Of a stretch of 64,000 nucleotides of DNA, positions 43,757 to 56,035 are shown piece after piece. Position 1 is the first letter of the stretch. Each line of letters opens with the position of its first letter. The notes under the pieces were generated by a model. That model saw only the letters and a program-made list of their open reading frames with translations. It made no database searches and was not told the origin of the DNA. The translations under genes were made by a program, and so were the position numbers. Origin of the DNA: Anadara kagoshimensis (taxonomy: Eukaryota; Mollusca; Bivalvia; Arcoida; Arcidae); assembly GCA_021292105.1 (NCBI GenBank), contig CM037874.1:25532583-25596582 (forward strand). Reading direction: 5' to 3'.

Positions 43757-44056
43757 TACTTTCACTTTTTCGGGTATATTAAGCAAATCCAAATATAATG
43801 AGGTTTATTGCTTGACTGCGCCAAAAACAAATGAGTGTCAATTGTAATGTACACAATTTAATCGACAAATATTTGGTAAAATAATATCTTTTACATTTAA
43901 ACTGTTGTCAATACTCAAAATAGCCAATCTAACGAAACATGATTTTAAATTTTCAAAACCATTAAATGTTATTCAACTTGTTTTAATTTTGCAAATAAAA
44001 ATGTTATGATTTTATATGACACTTCTGTAATTATGTTTAAATAACACATTACTTAC

Positions 44057-44115
44057 CGGTTGTTGTGAGTCTGATTAAACCTTAAAAAATCTTCATAATG
44101 TTTTGTTCTTTTATA
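44057..44115 (-). promoter_or_regulatory. K3 core promoter and non-coding first exon
   Basis: TATAAAA at 44,115-44,109 on the minus strand, in ATAAGTATAAAAG. The exon ends 'CAGACTCACAACAACCG/GTAAGT' at 44,057. Same layout as K2, K4 and K5. Confidence 0.65.
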
Positions 44116-45100
44116 CTTATTGTAAAATTCGACCTAAAGGCTCAATGTTGGAGAAAAATTATTAATTATTTTAATTTTTTAACATTTATTGTGATTTATA
44201 CTCGATTCAGTAAGATTAATATATCAAACTGCGGCATCTGTTGATAATTATCAAGAAGAATTATCATATTGCCTGATCTAGTAACCCCCCTTTTGATAAC
44301 ATTATTAACAAAAACCTTTTCACATATACATGTAGGTCACATCGGTAGTTAACTCCGCCATTGGTCATGGAGTCAAAGGTCAAAATTACAAATGTATTAG
44401 AGTTCTTAAATGATTATCAATCTTTTCATTATGTTTTACTATCTGTTTTGTTGGGATTTCAGCCATTTTACAATACAATGTTCAAAGACTTTATCATTTT
44501 TGATGTAATATTCTGGTGACAAATTGATCTGAAATCTTGAAAGTTGGCCTAAAACTATCAAACAGAAACTGAAATCGCACTGATTATTTGTTGATAGAAC
44601 GAAAAATCGTATCAGATGTTCACCATTCAGAGGAACTATACCTCTAATGACGGTACCATCATCTGCACCTAATACATTTTGAATATTAGATATAGTGTAA
44701 AAACGTTAAAGCTGGAGTTGCTGCATTTATAATATTGTCTGGTTTTTTTTAGTATCTGTACGTATGTCTCAAACATTTGTTTTAACGCAGTTGTCAATAC
44801 AGTCACTATCCTTGACGAATTTGCATTACGTACGCCAAATATATATTTAATGGTTGCATAGAAACGTAATCAAAAACAAACATACTAATCCATGTCCGAA
44901 TCACAATCTAGAAGCTGAGTAAGTTATAAAATGCAAAAGAAGTGGTCAAAAAGTGGCACCATTAAATCTGTCATTCTGCACACCGCATAATAAGGTATGA
45001 CGAAATAATACATATCTGTCATGATAAAATCACGTCATGAATATATTCTTTTCATAATCTTTAATCCTTAATTTAGAGATTATGCGTATATTATTAAGAG
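44116..45100. other. Intergenic stretch upstream of K3
   Basis: No gene seen. An R1 5' fragment lies at about 44,865-44,935 ('CATACTAATCCATGTCCGAATC'). Confidence 0.5.
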
Positions 45101-45103
45101 AGC

Positions 45104-45645
45104 TTGAAAAAAGATACGGCCGATTTTTCAAGCTCTATTCCATATTCAGACTCATACCTCAAATATGACACCAACGAAATGGTCTGTTTGGCAATTACAC
45201 AGAATACAAGTGCCAACTTTACAGCGCAGAAACATATAAAGACGGGATTATATTATTTTTCTATTGTCTATTTTGCTTTCTTTGGCGCCATGTTAAAGAT
45301 GCTAGCTATAGCTTTTTACAAAATTCATACATTTTGGACGCGGGGCTATTGCAAGCTTATCAAAGAACTCATAATGTTTATGGCCGTCTCAGCATTATTA
45401 TTTATAAGTATGATGCATATGCATCAAAATTACTAAATATATTTGGCGCCCTATTGCTCCATGCCTATTTCATTCTCAATATTGAGAACACATGTGGCGC
45501 GTGCAGTTAGCTATTCAGCAAGTGCTTACTCTTTCGGTCTTATTTCCTTGGTAGATGTTCTTTAACTTCATTTGCCAGTTTCAAAGCTTCTTTTTAGTTT
45601 TAGGATTGGTATTTGTACTTGAATTGATATGTTGGTATTTCATTA
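45104..45645 (-). repeat. Long R1 copy (extended form)
   Basis: The minus-strand R1 body at 45,440-45,645 continues into a ~330-bp extension whose plus strand happens to stay open for 110 codons. The extension ('AAGATACGGCCGATTTTTCAAG', 'TATGACACCAACGAAAT') recurs at 51,690-51,900 and 62,430-62,495 with stops and indels, so it is repeat sequence and not a gene. Confidence 0.7.
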
Positions 45646-46049
45646 CGGTAATATCAGTATTTTGCAACTTGTATAGCGACTTTACGTCTTAGTCGTTATT
45701 ATTTTACTTATATTAAGGCATCACCAGCTATAATAAACTTTTATATTAAAAGGCGACCGAAATAACTGGTGACTGTGTAAATTTGAACTGTCAAACGAAT
45801 TATTATTAGATAATATCCAGTCTAGATCTGACTGACTATCCGAAAAGATTCCAAAACCATAAGCATAGTGAATACTTTAACATAATGTGCTTAGAATTAC
45901 GAAAAATGTTAGTGGAACCATCGAAAAAGAAAAACCACAATGTTACAACAGATATAAACAAGACAAGATAATTTATCAGCATTAATAGCATAATGTTTTA
46001 TTTCAAATAACACTTCACGAAAATACAATGCTTTAGCTTTGAAGAAACC

Positions 46050-47813
46050 TTAACCTGTAAAAGAAAATAAAAGGTCTCATGTAATAAATGTATAAACAAG
46101 CAAGTATAAATGTAATTACTTTATATATTTTAATCCATTTTAATTATAATAAAAACAAACGTACTAATCCATGTCCGAATCACAATCCAGAAGCAAAGTA
46201 AAAACTTTGGAACTGACAAGTTAGGTTAGACACGTGAACTTCCACCAGGGAAGTGAGTCCGGGTGCTCCGGAAGGATAAGCACCTCCTGTTTAACTAGCT
46301 ACACCCGCCACGTGTGTAATCAAAATTGTGTGAAAGGAACATGGAAATATGAGACGTCAAATATATCCAGGGCAATCCTGGAAACAGAGACATACATTTA
46401 GATAATAAAGTTACGATATCAATTTCAAATACAGAAAAAACGTCAATATTTCAATTCTATGAAAAAATTAGATGTGATGATTATAATTTAAACCCATGAC
46501 AATATAAATTTGTAAATTTATTTTTGGAGGGCAAAGTATACTATTTCACAAGCACAGGTCAAAGTTTCCGGATTCTTAACTCTAATCTGGCAACTTTTGA
46601 CAAGTTTTTATAGCAGAGCAAATGAAAAGTTTTAACTTAATTGAAATGTAGATGTAATAAGCTTAGAATGATTCTCATAATGCTAATCATTAATATCTTA
46701 ACGAAACAAAATTATTCAGCTTTCAAATTTACCAGATGTAATTTAATGAAAATCTATGCTGAGGAATAAATACGAAACCAGGGTCTGATGATTGTTCAAA
46801 CCTTAAGTTGTTTATTACATTTATATACATGTTCATTTATGCGTACCTTAGCCAGGGTAGTAATTATATCTATGTCTACAGTCACGTGTGCTGTCGACAA
46901 TAAGACCATTTCTAAAACAAAACAACTCTTATAGAAGGTATTCTAAAAATAATTTATAAACATAAATAACTAATTGTAAATACAATGTAAATGAAATGTA
47001 TTGGGACTTCCAACATAACTATGAACGCATCTAGATAGTGTGTTTCCATTAAACCCTATGCCTGCTGTTGTAGAAAATTTATGTCTTGTTTGCTTTTTCA
47101 GCGTGCTCTTTATTGCACGAGTTGATACATGATTAACTACAAACGTGTTTCATTGTAAATATCATGTTCAATAACATGTATGTGCATAGTAAATTTGATT
47201 TAAATTACAATAAAATATCTTGTCTTTAATTTTTATACCTTTTTCTGAAATCTGTTTGTTTATGGCTATTTTTTCTTACTTCTTACCTGCAGTAAAAGTC
47301 ATGTAATGGCGTATGTCATACAACAAAATTACATATAACACTCGTGATTTCGTATTGCAGTATTATGCTTACTAACATTTAAATCATCTTAACTTTTAAA
47401 ATGCATCCAATAAAGTGATTTCAGTGCATCATAAATATTTTACAATCAATGAACGCAAGATGAACAAGGCAATTCTTTACATTGTATATAAAACTTATAT
47501 GTGCATTTCTCATATTATGAAACAAGAGACACGTATTAATTGAGATCGCTTTGCCTTGGCAAATAATTATAATTATTATTACTATTGAATGCCTTACATG
47601 AGTAAATAAAACAAGACTATATTTTGAATGTGGTTAAAAAACAATAAATAAATAATGCATTCACTGACATCTAGCCATGCATGCATTACTGAATGTAGCT
47701 TGTGCACTTACCGACTGGTAGTTCATAGGGCAAATGCAATGTCTATTTCCTGTGGTCATGGAAACAGCAACCAACAAACCAAAAACTAAAAAATGATTCC
47801 TTCATATAAAATA
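46050..47813 (-). pseudogene. K4: broken Kazal-like peptide gene of the K2/K3 type
   Basis: All exons are recognisable (47,813-47,665; about 46,911-46,868; 46,054 down to the final stop at 46,050) but several are damaged. A one-base insertion near codon 7-9 shifts the leader frame and leads to a stop after about 20 codons. In the original frame the third cysteine is replaced (PVC became SVS). The exon 2 donor has weakened to GTGAAT, and the exon 3 donor GT is gone (CATAGA/TATA). The Kazal core remains readable (HCICPMNYQ, TFSNACMARC), and exon 3 still encodes DCRHR. Its TATA box and first exon (49,009-49,066) look intact, so a non-coding transcript is possible. AATAAA is at 46,002-45,997. Confidence 0.85.
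46150..46400 (+). repeat. R1 dispersed repeat, representative copy (in the K4 locus)
   Basis: Order of blocks: AATCCATGTCCGAATCACAA, AAAGTAAAAACTTTGGAACT, GGTTAGACACGTGAACTTCC, GGTGCTCCGGAAGG, AGCACCTCCTGTTTAACTAG, CGCCACGTGTGTAATC, GGAACATGGAA, GACGTCAAATATATCCAGGG. About 250 bp, non-coding, with two CACGTG hexamers. Some copies extend to 500-800 bp. More than 25 copies occur on both strands in this window. Confidence 0.85.
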
Positions 47814-48004
47814 CTGAAAATAGAGAACGATATACGATTAAGGTGCTTATCGAAACGCAGAACTACCAACGTCATTTGATGATAACTTGATAAAAGTGTC
47901 GTTTTCATTTAAATAAAATGTTGTTTGCTATTCTGGAGAGAGAAACTCCCTCTCTTCTCGTGAACAATATTAAATATATTCTTTAGAGGGCAATATCAAT
48001 TCAT

Positions 48005-48260
48005 TGACAATAAAAAAACAACAACATACCAATCCATGTCCGAATCACAATCCAGAAGCAAAGTCAAACCACTGGAACTGACAAGTCAGGTTAGACACGT
48101 AAACTTCCACCAGGGAAGTAAGGGTAAGCACTCCTGTTTAGCTAGCTGCACCCGTCACGTTTGTGATCAAAATTGTATGAAAGGAACATGGAACTATTGG
48201 ACGCCAAATATATCCAAAGCAATCCTGGACACAGAGTTATCAAACCTACAAACGAGACCC
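48005..48260 (+). repeat. R1 copy in K4 intron 1
   Basis: Runs from 'CATACCAATCCATGTCCGAATC' to 'ATCCAAAGCAATCCTGGACACAG'. The 75-codon frame across it is a repeat translation. A shorter fragment lies at 48,710-48,770. Confidence 0.8.
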
Positions 48261-49008
48261 TGACTATCGTCCGTCGTAAAGCGTGATACTGCCTACATGT
48301 TGGTTAGTAATTGATTTGTACTACCAACTTTTTTAGAGTGGTGAGACGTCTTAGGTTTGATAGCTAACGCTTTGACCACTGAAACTACAAAAGCTTTATT
48401 TATGAACATATTGTAAATATAAATATCTTAATAATTTTCCAAGTTATACCATTAGACTTAATTTGCTAACAAGCACTGATTCCACAAATGCATAAATCGT
48501 ATGACTTAATAGACAGAGAAAGTCAGATCATTGCAAAATATATATAAATATATCAAATTAATAATTGTATAAAACTCTGATGATAAACGGCATCGAATAT
48601 TAATGGTAGTATTTCCAATTGAGCCTAAATTGGTTCTTTAACTTTTGTATAACTATACCAGAACACATGTCATCTAATTATAGTGCACGATTCTTCTATA
48701 TTAAATCAAAAACAAAAATACCAATCCATGTCCGAATCACAATCCATAATCAAAGTAAAAATTTGAAACTTATTATGACAAACTCAGTAGGCAATAATTG
48801 TGTATTATTGTCAGAAATATACTGTTGTATTAATTTGCTGCCAATTAAAATCTAAATTTCCTCAAAAATTAAGGTATACTCTCACATGCAAAGTATTTCA
48901 TAAGCTTTATTTGATATTAGTCTACTGATGTGTATATGTGTTCCTCTGCAATTTATAGTCAAGTAAAATTTATGTAAATCTGCAGAGGGTATATGTAAAT
49001 GTACTTAC

Positions 49009-49066
49009 CAGTTGCTTCGAGTCTCATGAAACATGTTCATATTTCATAACGCACCTATCTTTTATA
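49009..49066 (-). promoter_or_regulatory. K4 core promoter and non-coding first exon
   Basis: TATAAAA at 49,066-49,060 on the minus strand (GGGTATAAAAGATAGG). The exon ends 'GAGACTCGAAGCAACTG/GTAAGT' at 49,009. It appears intact although the gene body is broken. Confidence 0.6.
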
Positions 49067-49294
49067 CCCATGGTAAAACAATTTCATTTCGTTAATTGAA
49101 AATCTGTTATTATATGAAATATTTGTTATCACTTTCGGCGTTTTGAAAAAATGATGCATCAAATGGCAATATATGCTTGTAAGTATGACATAACGATGCA
49201 TCAAGTTAATTGATTATATTGTCTATATAAATATCATGCACCGATTTAATCATTTTGTATTGTATAGATACTTTTTAATAGTTATGATTATTTA

Positions 49295-49740
49295 TTATGA
49301 TGCCTCTGTGTCCAGAATTGCTCTGAATATAATTAACGTCTCATATCTCGATGTTCCTTTAACAAAATTTTGATTACACATGTGGCGAGTGTAGCTAGCT
49401 AAACAGGAGGTGCTTACCCTTCCACAAAACCCGGCCTCACTTTCCTGTTGGAAGTTCACGTGTCTAACCTGACTTGTCAGTTTCAAGGCTTTTACTTTGC
49501 TTCTGGATTGTGATTCGGACATGGATTGGTATGTTTGTTTTCTATTAATATAATAAGCGTCTAAGTACTCGTTATCAAATAAGATTGTTTCAATTTGATG
49601 TCACAGTCAAGAATATTTAACTGATTTCGAGACGTGACTAGATTTATGTGTCTAACCTAACTTGTCAGTTCCAAAGTTTTTACTTTGTTTCTTGATTGTG
49701 AATCGGACATGGATTAGTATGTTTGTTTTTTGTTATAATA
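49295..49740 (-). repeat. Two reverse R1 copies
   Basis: Copies at about 49,295-49,540 and 49,640-49,740. Between them lies a short SINE-A-tail-like block ('CAGTCAAGAATATTTAACTGATTTCGAGACGTGAC'). Confidence 0.75.
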
Positions 49741-50780
49741 GTTATTATCATTTACAACATCCTGTCATTCAGTTTAGACAACAAGCGACTGTTTCAGTAA
49801 TGTTGGGACAAAACTTAATAAAAGTGTCATGAGGTATCAATATATTCGAAAATTTGAATTTGTAATGGAATATTAAAATAAAAAAAATTGCTGCTCACAA
49901 AATAATTGTTGACTCAATTGTACAGCAAGCCTACACTTATCAAGACGTCAAAGAAACCCTCAAACTCGTAACAGTTTTGTTGAAGAATGAGACGTCTTTG
50001 TCAAAAATAATCTATGATATAATTGGCCCCTTCAATCTTCATTTCTGACTTTCGTCAGTGTATGAATAACGGAATTTGCCAGTTTTCATATTTTTACTTT
50101 GCTGCTTAGACAGGGAATCTGGAAAATTTGTTTTTGATATACAATTTAATAAAAGCTCAAAGTAAGAGATATAAGGACAATGTCTAATATGATTATTTAT
50201 AATGTTTACGTAACTAAGCCTGGTCTTAAACATTTTACTGATTTTACATGTATTAAGTAAACGAGCAATTGGGAATATGAACATAATAAGCAAATACTCA
50301 CAGAAGAAGGTAAAATTGAAATGTAAGACTTTGAACTCTAGATTAAATCGCTTGGGACAATAACAAAAAAGGTTTATGCCTTTAAATAACTTTTATGGCA
50401 TTAGATTCATTAAATACAAAATTTTATATGAAATGTAAAGGGGGCATTGTTGAAACGAATGTACAAGGCTATTTATTATATACATAAATATTAACAGAAT
50501 TTTTCATTTTCGAAGTGTTAGTTATTAATGGTAATTCCAAAATATAATACCTTCTTGGAGTTCCTAATATTTTTTTTTCTTTAACTTTTATTGTTTCTTT
50601 CGGCTATTGTTTAATAAATGTTCTCAAATTAAAATTCTCTTGTGCCTAGTTTAGTATCCACGCCTGTTTTTTATATATGTTAGTGTTTAATATTGATAAA
50701 ATAAATGATATTGTTTTTAAAAGCCGTAAATTGTCAATTATAACGATGTACATGTTTGTAGTCGGTAAATATATTTAAAA
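49741..50780. other. Gene-free stretch
   Basis: AT-rich with no supported gene, RNA or clear repeat apart from a weak R1-like motif near 50,080-50,125. Confidence 0.5.
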
Positions 50781-50781
50781 A

Positions 50782-51395
50782 AACATACTAATCCATGTCC
50801 GAATCAAAATCCAGAAGCAAAGTAAAAACTTTGGAACTGACAAGTTAGGTTAGACACGTGAACTTCTACCACGGTAGTGATGCTGGGTGCTCCGGAAGGG
50901 TTAGTACCTCCTATTTAGCTAGCTACATCCGCCACGTATGCAATGAAAATTGTATTAAATGAACATGGAGATATGGGATGTCAAATTTACCCAGGGCAGT
51001 CCTGGATACAAAGACATCAAACTTATCAACAATACTGTGATGACGAAACGGCCGAAACTTTTTCAGGGTCTTGATAAGCCTAGGCGTGCAATATCCCTGA
51101 GTTAACAATTTAATTACAAGCGGATTATATATATAAAATTTCATAAAACCTTTAATCATTGTATCCTCTTCCAATATACACTGATTGACAACGCCGGTTC
51201 AACCTTAGAGCTCTACGAAGGTGTAGGATAGAATAAATTAAAACTTATTAAATAGGAGTATAAAACTTCTCTACAGTACATTATCAAACTTTGGTGGTTC
51301 TTTACGAGATTAACCTAATATGTCAGATCTAAGTTTTTATTTGGCTTTGGAATTATGATTCGAACATGGATTATTATGTTTTTTATAATTTGTTT
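50782..51395. repeat. R1 copies between K4 and K5
   Basis: A long plus-strand copy at 50,782-51,140 includes the extension 'CAAACTTATCAACAATACTGTGATGACG' and 'AATATCCCTGAGTTAACAATTTA'. A short reverse fragment lies at 51,310-51,395. Confidence 0.75.
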
Positions 51396-51689
51396 GTTTC
51401 TAAATATAATAAAATATACATACTATATTCATTCTTTATTTTATTAAGAATGTTATATAAACCTTTTTGGTTCACTGTCTGGCAAAACAAGGTTATGTTA
51501 TGTTTGAATGTACATATTTATGAACTAGTGGTTGTAAAAGGTTTCATAATTGAGACAATATAATTGTTTTATACCAAACAAAAATTCAAATCTCTGACCA
51601 AATTATATACAAAACATTTTAGTTCAGAAGTATAGATGACATTTTGTCTCTTAAAAAATTTTAAATTGGACACTATGTGAATCAAATCT
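51396..51689. other. Gene-free AT-rich spacer
   Basis: Nothing recognised. Confidence 0.5.
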
Positions 51690-52200
51690 ATTCTAGTGAG
51701 CTTAAAATAAAAAATTCGACTGATTCTTTAAGTTCTGCTTCATACTTAAGCCTTTACTTCAATTATGACGCCCACGAAATTCTACATTTACAACTGTTCG
51801 ACAAAAGTGACTACTTTAATTTTTGTAATGTCAGTTTTTTTCGATATACCTGCTTCTCTTGCTTATGGTGTATTTGTTTACCAAATAATACGCTATAGTA
51901 GAGCTTTTTCCAACTATTGGAACTTATAGAACGAAGCATGGTATTTACAAATAAATTGTTGATTCAGGGATATTGCATCCCTCGGCTTATTAAGGCCCTC
52001 AAAAAGTTTAATGGTCGTCATCACAGTATTGTTCATAAGTTTGATGTCTTTGTTAAGGATTGCCCTAAGTATATTTGACGTCCCATAGTTCTATGTTCCT
52101 TTTACCAGGGAATTGAGGTCGAGTGTTTAGGAAGGGTAAGCGTCTCCTTTGAGACCATGTTATTGTTTTGTGATCAAAAACAAATATACAAATCTATGTC
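51690..52200 (-). repeat. Long reverse R1 copy (extended form)
   Basis: Contains the same extension as 45,104-45,430 ('TTCGACTGATTCTTTAAGTTCTGC', 'TATGACGCCCACGAAAT') followed by 'TGATTCAGGGATATTGCATCCC' and 'GACGTCCCATAGTTCTATGTTCC'. A frame of 73 codons here is not a gene. Confidence 0.7.
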
Positions 52201-52204
52201 CAAA

Positions 52205-52315
52205 TTACATATTATACCGGTTTTATATTTACAGCACTAGACGGCCGTTTCGGAATACAATTCCTCATCAGTAGTGCTTGGACCAAAAGTATGAAGCCAA
52301 AATTATTTTGAAGAT
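52205..52315 (+). repeat. R3 dispersed repeat, second copy
   Basis: 'ACAGCACTAGACGGCCGTTTCGGAATACAATTCCTCATC' matches 20,860-20,900, and AAAAGTATGAAGCC follows. It lies downstream of K5. Confidence 0.65.
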
Positions 52316-52450
52316 GTTTAAAAGCTCCATTATTCAAAAGCAAAGAAACAAAAAAACCTTAAAATTAGAAAATTAATTTAATCTGTTACTGATGCAACTA
52401 TGTTTGAAAACAGAAAACAAAGTAATTTTATTTTATTTTAATGGATATTG

Positions 52451-52456
52451 TTTATT
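52451..52456 (-). terminator. K5 polyadenylation signal
   Basis: TTTATT on the plus strand (AATAAA in the transcript), 14 bp beyond the K5 stop codon. Confidence 0.65.
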
Positions 52457-52469
52457 TCAATTCCATAAA

Positions 52470-53941
52470 TTATCCATCTTCCACAAAATCCTGAAAATAA
52501 AGAAAATAATAATAGGGTTAACCTGATTTTATTTTCTATACATTTAATAGCATTTGAGAGAATTTTAATTTAAAACATTGATTTGATGAAGGACATGTAT
52601 GGTAAATCACTGTTTTTGCTTCAATGCATTAAATACTTCAGGAAAATTCTGGCTAATCCATGCCTATTTGCTATTTTTCAAAGAGATTTAGGTGTATTGT
52701 CCTATTAATAGACAATCAATCAATATAATATGCAATTTATCACTTTAATTAATTAATAAATAAATATATAACATCTCCAATGTTCAGCAATGCTACATTG
52801 AAAAGTGTAAAATTTCTCATGTTTGTATGTAAAGCAAATCCTTAATGATCCTTAAAGTCGCCTTAAAATTTCAGTTCAATTAAGGATCTTTTAAGATGTC
52901 CTTAAATACACCATCTAATGAGGCTTTAAGATCCATAAAGGTGACTTTTTTTCTTATGTACCAAACCCATGATTGGCACCATTAGGCCGATACTTTATAT
53001 TTACAACATTTACTTCATTTGATTAAAACTTATTTATTTATATTGCCTATTTTATATTTTAAGGATCTTAAGTATATTATTAATACCTTGCCATCTTTGA
53101 TGTTTCATGGTTAAGCTGGTACTATGCATGGATGTTTGCCGGTCACGCGAGCTCCACTAAAACATTGAAAAAGTTAATTAGTTTTTGCAAAAACGTTTGA
53201 CATCATTTTCGACATCGTTTTTCGCCACATAATACACTTTATACATAATGAAAAACAAACTTTATACTTAAATTATAACCCTGTTTATTAAAAAATAGAA
53301 CGGACTGCCGACTTGTCCGGGACCACCGTGTATGCGTGCATGAAGCAAAACATTTCGCAAAAAATACGTTCGGGCGGGCAACGGGCAAGTTGATGTACCT
53401 GATAAATTTCGGTGAGAAATATTGACCTACAATATATATATAATACATAAATTGATGACAAGCGTCTGAAGATGGTGTGAAAGCGCTAATGCTTTACAAA
53501 ATCGCGTTAAATAATTTCTATACATATATATAGTAACAATGTACAATTTAAATTGCTACTATGTTATTATTTCAATAGGTATTTTGATTTTGCAGAACAA
53601 GACAACCGTGTTAAAATAAAATCAATCAGTAGTGTAATTTCAATAATTAATCATATAATAGTTTTAGGAATTCGTTTGCATTAACCAATGTTCAGGGACA
53701 AACTGTCAATTGTAAAAACAAAAATAAACTAAATAACATCTCAAGGTAAAACATTACTAATGAATACTTACAGAATACAAATTTATACTTACTCGCATTT
53801 GGCAGAACAAGCGTTGGAATAGGTTTTGGCACCACAAACTGGCCTGTAGTCCATAGTGCATTTGCAGTTAGGTGGAGGTACTGCAACAGACATGTTGACA
53901 GTAACAAGAAGGACAGTGAAAACCAAAAGAACAGTCTTCAT
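52470..53941 (-). CDS. K5: secreted Kazal-like peptide, clearest Kazal signature
   Basis: Coding exons 53,941-53,793, 53,156-53,123 and 52,490-52,470 give 67 residues. Leader MKTVLLVFTVLLVTVNMSVA, proline linker VPPP, then CKCTMDYRPVCGAKTYSNAC, SAKC, and a short exon with GARVTGKHPC. CT-x-[DE]-YRPVCG...TY-x-N-x-C is the textbook Kazal reactive-site loop. Met30 is the inferred P1 residue. Between C3 and TY there are three residues (GAK) where classic Kazal domains have five. Exon 3 is 34 bp, against 61 bp in K1, because its donor (ATA/GTACCA) lies earlier; if this donor is skipped the frame ends after VPA. The last exon DFVEDG is short and acidic. Closest to K1. Confidence 0.85.
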
Positions 53942-54639
53942 TTTTAATCTGAAAATGAGATAATTGAAAACAATGTTATAATGTATTGTTTACTCTTCTG
54001 CATTGTATGTAAATATGTATTTTCTGAAATACAAATCAATTAAACTGTTATGGGTAAAGAGACAATAATTAAAGTTCCAAATTCCTGTCAAGGTCAGACG
54101 TTTTTGAATCTGGGTCAAATATGTTTTAGTTTATTTTCTTTTGATAATAAGTTATGTTATCTATTGGAATATCCGTTTAACGTAATGATTTGCAAAACAT
54201 GTACGTTATGCAATCCTATGATGTCCTGTCCGGTTACCAATTATTGAGACAACTGTGTAAAACCCTCATTAACGAGGGCATATTATTAAATTATCATACA
54301 ACTATGGTAAATGAAATCTCTTGAATTAGAAATAATATCAGTCGGGCTGTTCTCTCCAAACTTCCCATTTCCTTATCCTTTAACAATGTCATTTAAATTC
54401 TGTATAGTTATTTTTGAAAAAAGTGAAACTTGAATTGAAAAAATCCACCATTTGTTACTGAATTAGTTATTTGTTTAAAGTACATTACTGTAATTTTATT
54501 TTATTTATTTATTTACACATTTTATGTTTGTATTTTGGACATCGATTGTCTTAAAGTATTACTTCAGCAACAACATGATCCTGCTTATTTATGAAAAATA
54601 AGTTTTTGGTCGATTTCTTAAAACCATAACACCAAAAAC

Positions 54640-54685
54640 ATTAATCAAAAACAAACATACTAATCCATGTCCGAATCACAATTTA
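54640..54685 (+). repeat. R1 5' fragment in K5 intron 1
   Basis: 'AAAAACAAACATACTAATCC' followed by ATGTCCGAATCACAAT. Confidence 0.7.
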
Positions 54686-54826
54686 TAGACACTGATTTAA
54701 ATTTTAGATTGCATTACGTTAGGTGATGCAAGATTATTCTTTTTTAAAACAAAAACCCATGCTTTTTGCAAATTTAGCATTGATGTTAAGGTATACAATG
54801 AAATAAAAATTGCAAACAGTACTTAC

Positions 54827-54883
54827 CTGATGTTGCGAGTCTGATGAAACACGTAACTGTTGCATAATGTTTCGTTTTTTATA
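54827..54883 (-). promoter_or_regulatory. K5 core promoter and non-coding first exon
   Basis: TATAAAA at 54,883-54,877 on the minus strand (AAAGTATAAAAAACG). The exon ends 'CATCAGACTCGCAACATCAG/GTAAGT' at 54,827. TTTCAT(C/G)AGACTCG is shared with K4. Confidence 0.65.
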
Positions 54884-56035
54884 CTTTTAGTGGAATTCTG
54901 ATTTATTATCAAAATGCATAATTTATTAAGATTAAATCATACATTTGAATTTTGTTCCACTTAAGGCATTTGAAGCAATGAATAAAATAGAAACACCCGT
55001 TGTAAATTATGGCGTACCGATTTATCAAATAGATTGATTATATAGCCTGGCGTAATAGACATGTCCGAGAGATAATAATGATCACCATAAGCTTTGCATT
55101 TTTTTTTCAAAAACACACTCTGTCTTACCCTTCATTTACTGTATTCATTTTATTCAGTAAAGACATGTCAGAAAGTTGGTACTCGGTTATAATGGATATT
55201 AACGGATAATATAATAAAAAGAATATCAGGTAACCTCACATGTAGGAAAAATAATCGGACTGCACTATTAATTATTGATAATTAAAGCTGTTTTAATTCA
55301 TCAATATACGAGTTTCCTCATCATACGAGCTAAAACGAGCTAAAACTACAATTGAGAAATTACTTGTTCATATCAGAATGTAATTTTGTCTACTTAAAAT
55401 CTCTTAAACAACCAGAAAGCCATTAATTTAAAACTAAAATTTGCTTTAATTTTTCAAGTTCTCATTTATTAATGCCATCAAACGAAACAAAATTGTTAAC
55501 ACCTGCTCCTTTATTAACGTAATACTGACATGACTGTTATATTGAATTTGTTGTGATACTGATCTAACCAACGATTTTTTTAAAGAAGGTGAATTTTTCG
55601 AAATGTTTATAATTGAAAATTGTGTATGATGCAACAGTCAACGCATGATGAAACAAATGGTGCTTGCAAAGACAAAAACAATCACATCAGCCAAAATACA
55701 CATATTAAGATCAAATATTATACAACTCTCTATTATGGACAGCCATACAATGTTGTGGTTTTAGGGCTATTTGAGTCTCCAGTCACCCAACAATATTAGA
55801 AAGAGTGTCCCGGGAACATGCATATTACAAAATTAAAAAAGAATCTTATCTCGTCCAGTTCCCCCTCGCTTTCTTATTATAAATCAGTGATTGCTTTTGT
55901 TTAAGACGTCTACACTACCTACCAGTATATTTTAGACAGAACAGTTTTAAATATAACTAGAAAAATATGTATATTAAACAGTCATTTTTTTTACAATATT
56001 TGAGTTTTGTTTTATCATCAAATACAATGAAAGTT
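54884..56035. other. Gene-free stretch upstream of K5
   Basis: No supported gene, RNA or repeat. Confidence 0.5.

Noticed and set aside
45104-45436. 110-codon open frame, the longest outside the VWA exons
   Set aside because: It lies in the extended part of R1; related sequence at 51,690-51,900 and 62,430-62,495 is broken by stops and indels, so the open frame is chance.
49295-49522. 75-codon frame starting MSESQSRSK, also seen at 48,036
   Set aside because: The recurring start is the R1 consensus 'ATGTCCGAATCACAATCC' translated.
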